A DNA stretch of 64,000 nucleotides from Sphingomonadaceae bacterium (GTDB lineage Bacteria; Pseudomonadota; Alphaproteobacteria; Sphingomonadales; Sphingomonadaceae), in assembly GCA_019239915.1 (NCBI GenBank), contig JAFAZF010000025.1, positions 1 through 64,000 on the forward strand. The letters run 5' to 3'. How positions within the stretch are numbered: position 1 is the first letter of the stretch; each line of letters starts with the position of its first letter. The notes beneath the pieces were generated by a model, which did not search any database, was not told where the DNA came from, and was given only the letters and a program-made list of their open reading frames with translations. This document shows positions 8,115 through 16,980 of this stretch, in pieces. Position numbers and translations under genes: made by a program.

Positions 8115-9412
8115 GCTGGCAGCCGCGGATCGGGATTGACGCCGAAGCGCCGGTAATAATCCTGCAGTCGCGCTCGCAACCGGCCAACGTCGATGCCGAA
8201 GTCCGCCGGGGCATAGTCGACCGGTTCACGATCCTTGTCGGCATTCGCTGCGACGTACGCCTGCATCGAACGGCGTGTCTTCTCCGGCACGTCCAACCCC
8301 GCGCCGGTCAACACCTTTTCCGCCTCCGCGAGCGGCGCGTTCATCAGCGCGGCGAAGGGCACGCTCACGAAACGTGCTTCCGGTGCGGGCAGATCGCGAT
8401 CGCGGACGTAAGCCTCGACGAGGCGGCCGATGATCGCTTCGCTCGCGGCCCCGGTGGCGAGTGGATCTGGATGGTCCGTGCGCAGACGCTGGCCGTAGCA
8501 GCAGAGATTGGCGAGGCTCGCCGCTGCGGTCAGCGGATCGCGTAGCGTCTCCACCACCACGGCATCCGGAAAAGCAGCGAGCAAGTGGACGAGCTGTTCC
8601 ATATGCTGCGGCGCCTTGAGCAGGAAGCGGCGTCCGCCGCCGCGCATCCACTGCAAAGTTTGCAGGATCTTGCGGAAGAAGCGGTAACCCGCGGCATGAT
8701 CGGCCTGCGCATACCATTGCGCATAGCCCGGAAGGATATAAACCCACTCGTAGACCATCGAGGAGAAACCGGGCGCGAGCAGATAGATCTCCTCTTCCGG
8801 CTCTTCCGCGCCGAGCTGGTGCAGCGCCAACAGCCCGGGCGCGGTCCGGCGCAGGCCTTCGACATTCTTCGCTGCTTGATCGATCATCGGTGCGTCGTCG
8901 GGCGGCCGGATCGCCGGGTCGTGCGCCGGGAGCGGCGCGAGGTTCTCCCAGAAGGGGATCGGGCGCAGACGATCGTCGCATGCGAGCAACTGCTGGAGAA
9001 AGGTCGTGCCTGATCGCGGCAGCCCGACGATCACGATGGGGGCCTCGATCCGCTCTCCGAGAATTTCTGGGTGACGCTTCCAGAGATCGACGAAGCGCAG
9101 TCGTTGTACGAGATGATCGAGCATCTGGCCGTGAAGATTGCGGCGACCCACGGGACTTAGGTCGAGCTCGTCGCGCGCGGACGCACAAAGGCGATCGAGT
9201 GCCTCTCGGAACGGCTCTTCGCCAAAATCGTCGAAGCCGGTCGATTCCCGCGCGGCCTGAAGGAGCGATTCAGGCTCGAACGGCCAGCGTTCGGCCGCGG
9301 TGGCGCGCAGCTTCCGGTTCGCGGCGACCAGACCTTCGGGAAGCTCCGGCTCTGCCAGTGCACGCCCGACCCTCGTCAGTCGGGCCGGATCGACGGATTG
9401 ACCTTTCAGCAT
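8111..9412 (-). CDS. Sulfotransferase family protein
   Basis: A 433-residue PAPS-dependent sulfotransferase-like protein. The 5'-phosphosulfate-binding loop is GLPRSGTTFLQQLL, about residues 130-143, preceded by HPEILGERIEAPIVIV, which is typical of the Sulfotransfer_3 group of actinobacteria and sphingomonads. Such enzymes transfer sulfate from PAPS to a hydroxyl group, but many members are uncharacterised. I prefer the ATG at 9412 with AGAGG five bases upstream; a GTG at 9418 is also in frame. It is coupled to the DUF1214-like gene by an ATGA overlap and is divergent from the carboxylic acid reductase gene. Acceptor substrate unknown. Confidence 0.85.
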   Translation of the reverse strand: MLKGQSVDPARLTRVGRALAEPELPEGLVAANRKLRATAAERWPFEPESLLQAARESTGFDDFGEEPFREALDRLCASARDELDLSPVGRRNLHGQMLDHLVQRLRFVDLWKRHPEILGERIEAPIVIVGLPRSGTTFLQQLLACDDRLRPIPFWENLAPLPAHDPAIRPPDDAPMIDQAAKNVEGLRRTAPGLLALHQLGAEEPEEEIYLLAPGFSSMVYEWVYILPGYAQWYAQADHAAGYRFFRKILQTLQWMRGGGRRFLLKAPQHMEQLVHLLAAFPDAVVVETLRDPLTAAASLANLCCYGQRLRTDHPDPLATGAASEAIIGRLVEAYVRDRDLPAPEARFVSVPFAALMNAPLAEAEKVLTGAGLDVPEKTRRSMQAYVAANADKDREPVDYAPADFGIDVGRLRARLQDYYRRFGVNPDPRLPA

Positions 9413-9539
9413 CCTCACCTCTGCGTTTGCGACACCGTGAAGCCGACATCGAACAGTGACAATCGAAGGCCCGCTTCATCGCAGATGCGAAGTCTTCGAC
9501 GAGCGTCGCGGCGCTTCCTGTCTTGTGAGGCGCAGCCGT

Positions 9540-9620
9540 GGCACCGTCGCGCCCGGCTCGGCTTGCCAGGCAGGATCAACCTAGAAACCCTGCTGCAGGA
9601 ACACGAGTCCCGACGGTGCC
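9540..9620. repeat. 10-bp perfect inverted repeat in the divergent promoter region
   Basis: GGCACCGTCG at 9540-9549 is matched by its exact reverse complement CGACGGTGCC at 9611-9620, 61 bases apart. The right arm ends 26 bases before the ATG of the carboxylic acid reductase gene. It may be a pair of regulator half-sites or a long-range stem, or chance in GC-rich DNA. No regulator gene lies next to it. Confidence 0.35.
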
Positions 9621-9646
9621 CGTGAGCGGAGGCCAAGGAGAGTGAG

Positions 9647-12600
9647 ATGAGTCTTCTGGAAGCCGATCGTACCGAGACCGTCTCCGATACCCTCCGCTAC
9701 GATGATGCGGCCATCGCGCTGATGCGCCGCCCAGAAACCTCCCTGAGCGCGCTCATCAACGTGGCGCTTGATGCCTATTCGGGACGTGACGCGCTCGCCT
9801 GGCGCCCTCTGCGGAACGGCTGTCTATCGGACGATTATGTGAGCATCACCTACGCCGAATTGCGGCGGCGCGCCTATGCGGTGGCGGCGACGCTGACGCA
9901 TGATCCGGCGCTTTCGATGCGGCCAGGGCAGCCGATCGGCATCATGGCCTTCGCCAATGTTGACTTCGTTACGCTCAACCTCGCGCTCGGCCTCAGCGGA
10001 ATGGTCATCGCACCGCTGCAGACCAGCGCCTCGACCGACTCGCTGACGAGCCTCGTCAAAGAGCTGGCGGCGCCTTGCTTGGCCGGTTCGTTCGAACATC
10101 TCGATGCGGTGGTGACGCTCGCGATCGCCAGCGCCGAGACGCGCTGCGTGCTGCTGTTCGATCATGACGGCGTCGACGCTGAGGCGGTCGCGGCGGCGCG
10201 CGCGCGGTTGTCGCTGGAGAAGCCGAATTGCACGCTTCTGACCTTCAGTGAGGCGATAGCGCGCGGCGAGACCTACCCCGAGATCGAGCGTTTCGTGCCC
10301 CTGCCGGGCACGGATTCGCTCGCGCTCATCTATTACACATCCGGCAGCACCGGCGCCCCGAAGGGCGCGATGTATTCCGAGAAGCTCGTCAAGGCTTCCT
10401 ATTACGGAATGGCCCGTGAGAAGTCGCCGATCGTGCTGCACTATCAGCCGCTCAACCACTCCTTCGGGATGTCGTACATCGCCATGACGGTGGCGAGCGG
10501 CGGTACCACCTTCTTCACCGGCCGCACCGATCTTTCGACGTTGCTCGACGACATGAAGGTGGTGCGGCCGACCACGATGGTGCTCGTGCCGCGTGTCTGC
10601 GAACTGCTCTACCAGCGCTTTCAGGCAGACTATGCCGATGCCATCGCGGCGGATCCCGATGCCGCCTTGGAGTGGTTCCGCGCCGAAGCCATGGGCGGTC
10701 GGCTCGCGGACGTGGCAACCGGATCGGCGCCGCTCTCGGCTGAGATGGCGGCGTTCGTGCAGGCGATTTTAGGCCGCGGAACGTTCGACGGCTACGGGAC
10801 GACCGAAGTCGGCCTCGTGACGATCAACGGCATCGTGCAGAAGCCGCCGGTGATCGACTATAAGCTGATCGACGTGCCGGAACTCGGCTATTTCGCGACC
10901 GACAAGCCGCATCCGCGCGGTGAGCTGATCGTTCGCACCCACAGCCTCTTCATGGGCTACTTCGCCCGACCCGACTTGACCGCGCAGGTGATCGACGCCG
11001 AGGGCTACTATCATACCGGCGACGTGATGACCGAGATCGCGCCCGATCGCATCGAATATCTCGATCGGCGCAACAATGTCATCAAGCTCGCCCAGGGCGA
11101 GTTCGTGCCGGTCGCGCAGCTCGAAGCGCTCTATGCGAGCAACGCGGGGGGCGTGGCGCAGATCTATCTGCACGGCAACAGCAGCCGCGCGTATCTGCTC
11201 GGCGTCGTGGTTCCCGATCCGGCGGCGATCCCGTCCGGGCTGGATGATCGCGAGATCAAGTCGCGTCTCTTGGCGGCGATGGAGAAAGTCGCCACGGAGC
11301 ACGGGCGCCAATCCTATGAAATCCCGCGCGACATCATCATCGAGCACGAGCCTTTCTCCACCGAAAACGGTCTGCTCGCAGGTGTCGGCAAGCACATGCG
11401 TCCGGCGTTCCGAACGCGTTATGGGGAACGGCTGGAAGCGCTCTACGAGTCGATCGCGGCGTCTCAAGAGCGCGCGCTGGAAGAGTTGCGCCGGCATGGC
11501 CGCGATGCGCCCGCGCTCGATACCGTCTGCCGCGCGGCGGCTGCGGTGCTTGGTGGCGACGGCATTGAGAGCGACGCCCAGGCGTCGTTCGCCGATCTTG
11601 GCGGCGACTCGCTTTCGGCGCTATCCTACGCGCTGCTTCTCGAAGACATCTATGGTCTCTCGGTGGATGTCGGCACGATCATGCATCCCGCCGGCAGCTT
11701 CGGGCAGCTGGCGAGCGTGATCGAGCACGCGCTGGCGGGTGGCGCGAGAGATCCATTCGTCGAGGTGCACGGCGATCGGCCGGAGCTGTTTCGTGCCAAC
11801 GATCTCACGATCGACAAGCTGATCGACCCTGCCGTGCTGCGCGCCGCGGGTACGCTGACGCCACCGGCGGATGCAGAGCCGAAGACGGTGCTGCTGACCG
11901 GTGCAAACGGCTTCCTCGGTCGCTTCTTGTGCATCGAATGGCTGAAGCGGCTGGAGCGGAGCGGCGGCGAGCTGATCTGCATCGGGCGTGGCGCGGACGA
12001 CGTTGCCGCGCGTCAACGCTTGCTCGAGGCGTTCGCCGGCGGCGACGGGAGCTTCGAGCGCGATCTGCGGCGGCTCGCCGATGGCGGGCGGCTGACCGTG
12101 CTCGCCGGTGACCTCGCGGCGCCGAGGCTCGGCCTGTCGGACGTGCGGTGGGCGGCGCTCGCCCGTGACGTCGACCTGATCGTTCACCCGGCGGCGCTGG
12201 TGAACCACAAGCTGCCATACCGTCAGCTGTTCGGCCCGAACGTGGTCGGCACTGTGAGGCTGATCGAGCTCGCGCTTACTGCCCGGATGAAGCGCATCGC
12301 TTATGTCTCCACCGTCGCCGCGGCGGCGCACGAGGGCGTGATCGCCGACGAGGAGGCGGATCTGCGGCTTGCGATCCCGCACTGGCGCCCTGATGACGGC
12401 TATGCGGATGGCTATGCCGCGAGCAAATGGGCGGCCGAAATCCTGTTGACGGACGCGCACGAGCGCTTCGGCCTGCCGGTAAGCGTCTTCCGCTCCAACA
12501 TGATCCTCGCGCCGACGGGCTATTCGGGTCAGCTGAACGTGCCCGACGTCTTCACGCGGCAACTGCTGAGCCTCGCGCTCACCCGCATCGCGCCGGCCAG

Positions 12601-13060
12601 CTTCTACAGCGGCGACGGCGGGCGCGCGCACTACGAAGGCCTGCCGGTGGATTTCATTGCGGCGGCCATCGTCACGATCGGCGAGGCGCGGCGGTCCGGC
12701 TACCACGTGTTCCATGTGCTCAATCCACACGACGACGGTGTCTCGATGGACAGCTTCGTCCAATGGCTGGACGAGCTCGGCTACCGCTCAACCCGCATCG
12801 AACCGTATGAAGAATGGCGTGAGCGCTTCGAGGGCGCCTTGCGCGGCTTGCCGGAGGAGCGCCGGAACGCTTCGCTGTTGCCTCTGATGGACGCTTTCGC
12901 ACGGCCGCTGCCGGCTTGCGCAGGATCGCCGATGCCGGCAGGCCGTTTCATCGCGGCGGTCGCGGAGACTGCGATCACGCCGGACGGTACGATCCCGCGG
13001 CTCGGCCCGCCGCTGATCCGCCGCTACATCGAGGAACTGAAGGCGGTAGGTCTGATCTGA
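9647..13060 (+). CDS. car: Carboxylic acid reductase (A-T-R three-domain)
   Basis: A 1137-residue carboxylic acid reductase, which turns a carboxylic acid into an aldehyde with ATP and NADPH. All three domains are present. The adenylation domain has TSGSTGAPKG at 231-240. The thiolation domain has GGDSLSAL with the phosphopantetheine serine at S655. The C-terminal reductase domain has TGANGFLG at 751-758 and catalytic Y923 and K927 in YAASK. Activity would need a phosphopantetheinyl transferase, not seen in this window. The length is close to that of known Nocardia and Mycobacterium enzymes (about 1170). It stands alone on the plus strand between two minus-strand sulfotransferase blocks. The ATG follows GGAG. 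Substrate unknown. Confidence 0.95.
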   Translation: MSLLEADRTETVSDTLRYDDAAIALMRRPETSLSALINVALDAYSGRDALAWRPLRNGCLSDDYVSITYAELRRRAYAVAATLTHDPALSMRPGQPIGIMAFANVDFVTLNLALGLSGMVIAPLQTSASTDSLTSLVKELAAPCLAGSFEHLDAVVTLAIASAETRCVLLFDHDGVDAEAVAAARARLSLEKPNCTLLTFSEAIARGETYPEIERFVPLPGTDSLALIYYTSGSTGAPKGAMYSEKLVKASYYGMAREKSPIVLHYQPLNHSFGMSYIAMTVASGGTTFFTGRTDLSTLLDDMKVVRPTTMVLVPRVCELLYQRFQADYADAIAADPDAALEWFRAEAMGGRLADVATGSAPLSAEMAAFVQAILGRGTFDGYGTTEVGLVTINGIVQKPPVIDYKLIDVPELGYFATDKPHPRGELIVRTHSLFMGYFARPDLTAQVIDAEGYYHTGDVMTEIAPDRIEYLDRRNNVIKLAQGEFVPVAQLEALYASNAGGVAQIYLHGNSSRAYLLGVVVPDPAAIPSGLDDREIKSRLLAAMEKVATEHGRQSYEIPRDIIIEHEPFSTENGLLAGVGKHMRPAFRTRYGERLEALYESIAASQERALEELRRHGRDAPALDTVCRAAAAVLGGDGIESDAQASFADLGGDSLSALSYALLLEDIYGLSVDVGTIMHPAGSFGQLASVIEHALAGGARDPFVEVHGDRPELFRANDLTIDKLIDPAVLRAAGTLTPPADAEPKTVLLTGANGFLGRFLCIEWLKRLERSGGELICIGRGADDVAARQRLLEAFAGGDGSFERDLRRLADGGRLTVLAGDLAAPRLGLSDVRWAALARDVDLIVHPAALVNHKLPYRQLFGPNVVGTVRLIELALTARMKRIAYVSTVAAAAHEGVIADEEADLRLAIPHWRPDDGYADGYAASKWAAEILLTDAHERFGLPVSVFRSNMILAPTGYSGQLNVPDVFTRQLLSLALTRIAPASFYSGDGGRAHYEGLPVDFIAAAIVTIGEARRSGYHVFHVLNPHDDGVSMDSFVQWLDELGYRSTRIEPYEEWRERFEGALRGLPEERRNASLLPLMDAFARPLPACAGSPMPAGRFIAAVAETAITPDGTIPRLGPPLIRRYIEELKAVGLI

Positions 13061-13091
13061 CCCCCCGGTACTGCATTCAGCACCACCATTC

Positions 13092-13120
13092 CGCCATCGA
13101 CGGTGATGGCGCTTCTTTCC
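13092..13120 (+). terminator. Possible terminator after the carboxylic acid reductase gene
   Basis: CGCCATC (13092-13098) and GATGGCG (13105-13111) form a perfect seven-pair stem with a six-base loop, followed by the pyrimidine run CTTCTTTCC. The U-tract is poor, so this is a weak candidate. It lies 32 bases after the stop codon, between convergent genes. Confidence 0.4.
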
Positions 13121-13130
13121 TTCACCGTCG

Positions 13131-14300
13131 TCAGTCCAGCAGGAACCGCGCGCGATACATGTCGAAGGCGGGGCTTAGCGTCGCCCAGTCCACTCCAAAC
13201 GGTTCGAAAGTGTAGCGATGCCTGCCATAGCGGTCGCCGTCATTATCGGGATCGCTTAGCCAGGCGCGCATCGCCGCCTCACCTTCTGCCGTCCAGTCGA
13301 GCCTCCAGTCATCGTAGCAGCTGCGCAGCGCCGCGATCGGATCGGCGATGAAGGTCTTGAACCGCACGTGACGCACTCGCGGGTCAGCCATCGCGGGATC
13401 CGACAGGACGGCTTCGATCCGACTGCGGAAGTCCTCGACATAGCCGGCGGCCATGGTCATTCGATCAAGTCCGCCGCAGCTAATGCCGTCATAGACCATC
13501 GCCGCGATCGCGAGCGCCGACGGGAGGAAGTTCTCCGGCTCGCGGTGCGGGAAAAGGCAATGCGCATCCGGAAAGATCTTGAACAGCGTCGCGAGGTGCC
13601 GCTGGTGCTCGGTGCCCTTCATCACCCAGCGCTTCCTCGGCAGCTTCCACTGCTGATGCTGCAGGAAGAGCTTGAGGAACCGGTAGGATTGCTCCTGATC
13701 ACCGGTGGTCGGTAGCAGCGTCAGCGTCGGCGCGTCGCATAAGGTCGTCGGATAGCTGTTCTGAAAGTCGAGAGTCATAACCTCATCGTCCTCGAGCAAC
13801 GTCTCGGCGCCGCGATCCCAATAGGGATGCAGCGTCATGATGCCCGGGCATTGATCGCAGAAATGCTCGACGATGCGTGCCGCCGATGCGCGACGCTCGA
13901 CGGTGACCGGCCGCTCGCCGGGCGGCGGCGAAGGCTCGTGGACGCGCCAAGCTTCGATCCCGCGGTTGGCGGGATCGGCGGCGAGCAGCGCTTGCTGGAT
14001 CGAAGTGCCCGTGCGCGGAAAGCCGATGATGAAGACCGGATCGGCGATCCGCTCGTCGAGGATCTCCGGATGCGCGGCGACGTCGCGAGCGATGCCGAGC
14101 CGCCGCGCGAGAAGCTTCACGATCTGCCTCCTGGTCGCGGTGCGCTGTGTCGTGCTGGCATGCGCATTGGTGCGGAAGCCCGCGGCGAGCGCGTCGACTC
14201 TCGCCCTCAGCGCCTCGTCGACAAGTCCGAACGTACCGGACGCGGTTTCGGCCGATGCGACGATCGAAGCGGTATCGAGAAGGCGGTCAGTGGCGGACAA
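13131..14300 (-). CDS. Sulfotransferase family protein (second copy)
   Basis: About 389 residues of a second PAPS-dependent sulfotransferase-like protein. The phosphosulfate-binding loop is GFPRTGTSIQQALL, beginning about residue 93, after HPEILDERIADPVFII. It also has the WVMKGTEHQ segment, like the lysine-containing KxPxH motif of the family. The frame is open to a GTG at 14372, but those extra residues are proline- and arginine-rich and lack a ribosome binding site. A TTG at 14300 has GGAG seven bases upstream and is preferred. It is the last gene of a minus-strand block with a P450 and a crotonase, and is convergent with the carboxylic acid reductase gene. It is only distantly similar to the sulfotransferase at 8111-9412. 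Confidence 0.8.
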   Translation of the reverse strand: MSATDRLLDTASIVASAETASGTFGLVDEALRARVDALAAGFRTNAHASTTQRTATRRQIVKLLARRLGIARDVAAHPEILDERIADPVFIIGFPRTGTSIQQALLAADPANRGIEAWRVHEPSPPPGERPVTVERRASAARIVEHFCDQCPGIMTLHPYWDRGAETLLEDDEVMTLDFQNSYPTTLCDAPTLTLLPTTGDQEQSYRFLKLFLQHQQWKLPRKRWVMKGTEHQRHLATLFKIFPDAHCLFPHREPENFLPSALAIAAMVYDGISCGGLDRMTMAAGYVEDFRSRIEAVLSDPAMADPRVRHVRFKTFIADPIAALRSCYDDWRLDWTAEGEAAMRAWLSDPDNDGDRYGRHRYTFEPFGVDWATLSPAFDMYRARFLLD

Positions 14301-14452
14301 GGACGCGCTCCATGCAGAACTCTTGCGGCGCGGAGGCGGCGCCGGCCGATCGCCGCGATCGGCGTACTTCACGAATATCGGCGGCGGCGGGAGCCGTACA
14401 ATCCATCGATCGCATGAAATCGCAGCCCTGATCGCACCGTGCGCTCTGGCGC

Positions 14453-15706
14453 TCAGCGTGGATCGAACCGGACGTGCAGGTTGTGGGGAACACGCATCAT
14501 CGCACCACGCAGGGAAGGCGGCGGCATGTCGGGATCGAGGCGCAGATTGGGGAGGCGATCGAGGATCGCGGTCATTGCGCGCATCATCTCGACGCGAGCG
14601 AGATGCTGGCCGATGCAGATGTGTGGGCCCGCCGCGAAAGCGAAGTGGCGGTTCGCGTTGGGGCGGCGGATGTCGAACCGATCCGGATCGATGAACTTCG
14701 CGGGATCGCGGTTGGCCGCTCCGGCGACGAGGTGGACGATCGAGCCCGCCGGCATCTGCACGCCCGCGACTTCCGTGTCCACGGCCGTCCAGCGCGACTG
14801 CTCGATCACCGGCCCGTCAAAGCGCAGCGCCTCCTCGATCGCGTTGGGCAGCAACGCACGATCGGCGCGCAGCATCTCCAATTGGTCGGGATTCTCCAGG
14901 AGCTTGGTGAGCAGGACGCTGGTGCCGCGATAGGTGGTGTCGCCCGCCGCATTGATCAGCTGGCGGAAGAACGATACAAGAATATCCTCCGGCAAATACT
15001 CGCCGTCTACCTCCGCCTGGGCGACTAGGCTGACGAGATCGTCGCCCCGCTGGGCGCGCCGCTGGGCGATAAGCTTGGGGAAATATTCGCCAAGGTTGGC
15101 ATTGGCTTCCGAGCCGTGCTCGAAATCGAAAGAGACCAACGTCTGCGTCACCGCCAGCTTGTGGAAGAGCTTGCCCTCGGCCGGCGGCAAGTCGAGCTGG
15201 CGATAGATCACGCCGAACGGATAGTGTAGCGTAAACTGCCCGATAAGGTCGGCCTTGCCGGTATGGATGAAGCCGTCCATCAGTTCGTTCACGACCGGAT
15301 CGACGATGCTGTCGCCCCATTTCTTGACATGCTGGGGCAGGAAGATCTTCTGAAATATCCGGCGAAAACGGCTGTGCTCGGGCGCGTCCATCGTCGACAC
15401 CGAGCGGCCGAAGCTTGCGCCGAGATTGAAGGTGTAGGCCTGGTTCGAGAAGATCTGCGGAGACTGCAGCGCTTTGGCGACCTCGTCATAGCTCAAGATC
15501 ATGAAGTGCGGCACGCCTCGAGGAAACGTGACGTCGGGCGTCAGGCCCATGATCTCACGATAATCGCCCGGCATCGCGGCGTGCTTGGCGCGGAGCTCGG
15601 CCAGCAGGGGGTAGGGATCCTCATTCTCGCCGAAGAAGAAGCGCTCCTCGACGAAGGGGTTGAAGTCGGCGTTCGCGAGGTCGCGAAGCTTCAGTACTTC
15701 CGTCAT
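14453..15706 (-). CDS. Cytochrome P450
   Basis: A 417-residue soluble bacterial P450. The I-helix oxygen-activation motif is AGDTT at 254-258, the ExxR pair is E292/R295, and the heme ligand is C364 in FAAGPHICIG. No membrane anchor is visible, so it should use a separate ferredoxin and reductase; neither is encoded in this window. The ATG at 15706 has GGGAGATGGAGC upstream, which decides against the longer frame at 15733. It follows a crotonase on the minus strand and precedes a sulfotransferase. A hydroxylated product passing to the sulfotransferase is an attractive but unproven idea. Confidence 0.93.
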   Translation of the reverse strand: MTEVLKLRDLANADFNPFVEERFFFGENEDPYPLLAELRAKHAAMPGDYREIMGLTPDVTFPRGVPHFMILSYDEVAKALQSPQIFSNQAYTFNLGASFGRSVSTMDAPEHSRFRRIFQKIFLPQHVKKWGDSIVDPVVNELMDGFIHTGKADLIGQFTLHYPFGVIYRQLDLPPAEGKLFHKLAVTQTLVSFDFEHGSEANANLGEYFPKLIAQRRAQRGDDLVSLVAQAEVDGEYLPEDILVSFFRQLINAAGDTTYRGTSVLLTKLLENPDQLEMLRADRALLPNAIEEALRFDGPVIEQSRWTAVDTEVAGVQMPAGSIVHLVAGAANRDPAKFIDPDRFDIRRPNANRHFAFAAGPHICIGQHLARVEMMRAMTAILDRLPNLRLDPDMPPPSLRGAMMRVPHNLHVRFDPR

Positions 15707-15806
15707 GCTCCATCTCCCGCGCGAGGCCTCCATGCCCCATCTTCTTCAGGGGAAGCTACCGCACCGCCGGATATGGGGCAACTGCTACATAGCTGGGTGA
15801 GCGGAG

Positions 15807-16622
15807 TTAGCGATGGTGATAGGTGGGGTGCCGCTTCTCGATAAAGGACTTACGCTTCTCCTTCGCATCCTCGGTCGATTGAGCAATGAAGACGCCGCGG
15901 TGCTCGAACTCCATCGCCTGTTCGAGGCTGCCCGCGTCCTGGTTCATCCAAAGCGCCTGCTTCGTCAGCCAGATGCCGATTGGCACGTTGGCGATGATGT
16001 TCCGTGCGAGCTTGAGCGCCTCCTCGGAAAGCTGGTCGTCGGGCACGGTCCGGAGCACTAGACCGATGCGCTCCGCCTCCTCGGCAAGGACCGGCCGCAT
16101 CGTGTAGAGGATCTCGGCGGCGCGCTGCGTGCCCACCGCCCGCGGCAGCAGATAGCTCATGCCGAGTTCGGCCCCTGTTCCCGCGTTGTGGATCGCGTTG
16201 ACGAATTTGGCCGATTGCCCTGCGATGGCGAGATCCGATGCGAGCGCCAGCGAGTAGCCGATTCCGGCAGCGGCACCGTTCACGGCACAAATCACCGGCT
16301 GAGGCAGCGACTTCATCGCCAACGGGATCCGACCGAGATCGATCAGCGTGTAGCGCGAATAATGCGCCTGCCCAACGCCCTTGGGCGTATTCTTGAGTTC
16401 GCCCATGCCGCTCAGATCGTTGCCGCCGCAGAAGCCGCGACCGTTGCCAGTCAGGATCACTACGCGCACCGAAGGATCGAACCGAATCCTTTCGAGGTGC
16501 GCGAGCAAGCCATCGTACATTTCAGCATTGAACGCGTTGAACTTGTCAGGTCGATTGAGCGTGATGCGCTCGACGCCCTCTTCCGGGCGATCGATCAACA
16601 GCGCGGATTCCTGCTCGCTCAT
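15807..16622 (-). CDS. Crotonase-superfamily protein
   Basis: A 271-residue crotonase-fold protein: TLNRPDKFNA near the start, oxyanion segment GRGFCGGND at 61-69, and CAVNG at 112-116. The positions of the two hydratase glutamates hold S124 and I144. A glutamate at E152 in AELGMSYLLPR sits where isomerase- or hydrolase-type crotonases often place their single acid. The closest relative in the window is the protein at 56685-57485, which shares this arrangement. The ATG has GAGGA nine bases upstream. It is the first gene of the minus-strand block crotonase-P450-sulfotransferase, divergent from an amidohydrolase gene. Confidence 0.88.
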   Translation of the reverse strand: MSEQESALLIDRPEEGVERITLNRPDKFNAFNAEMYDGLLAHLERIRFDPSVRVVILTGNGRGFCGGNDLSGMGELKNTPKGVGQAHYSRYTLIDLGRIPLAMKSLPQPVICAVNGAAAGIGYSLALASDLAIAGQSAKFVNAIHNAGTGAELGMSYLLPRAVGTQRAAEILYTMRPVLAEEAERIGLVLRTVPDDQLSEEALKLARNIIANVPIGIWLTKQALWMNQDAGSLEQAMEFEHRGVFIAQSTEDAKEKRKSFIEKRHPTYHHR

Positions 16623-16980
16623 GCTCGTCGTTCCTCAGCCTGATCTGCGGGTGTGGTCACGCTGTTGCAGGACCATCTGCGCGTTGCCAATCAAATGCCC
16701 TCGAGCGCCGTGCTCCATCGTCCATCTGATACTCGGCCGAGAGCGTGCGACGGAGCCGATCGGGTTCGGCTGGTGGGTCGCGGGAGAGGCCTGGGGCAGC
16801 ATCATATGGGCGATGCGTTGCTTGGCTCGACTAACGGGGCCCAACGGAAAATGATATGATGCCAGCACTTGCGCTAAGCTCGCGCGATCACGTCCGTCTT
16901 CTGGCCCCGAAGGCGACAATCCGTGACCGCATCGCGGAATCGGCGATCCGGCAGCGCTAAGAGACGAGGAAGGACCGACC
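16623..16980. other. Divergent intergenic region, no gene seen
   Basis: These 358 bases separate a minus-strand crotonase gene from a plus-strand amidohydrolase gene and should hold both promoters. The only local symmetry I noted is the palindrome CTCGGCCGAG at 16732-16741, weak evidence in GC-rich DNA. A TATGAT hexamer just before 16861 could be a -10 element, but it has no matching -35. Short open frames here lack family motifs. Confidence 0.45.

Noticed and set aside
6024-8156. A 710-codon plus-strand open frame
   Set aside because: It spans the complements of two minus-strand genes with clear families (crotonase and DUF1214-like). Its own sequence shows no domain.
11621-12763. A 380-codon minus-strand open frame
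   Set aside because: It lies wholly inside the carboxylic acid reductase gene on the other strand and has no recognisable motif.
16732-16741. Palindrome CTCGGCCGAG in a divergent promoter region
   Set aside because: GC-only palindromes of this length are expected by chance in such GC-rich DNA, and no regulator gene is adjacent.
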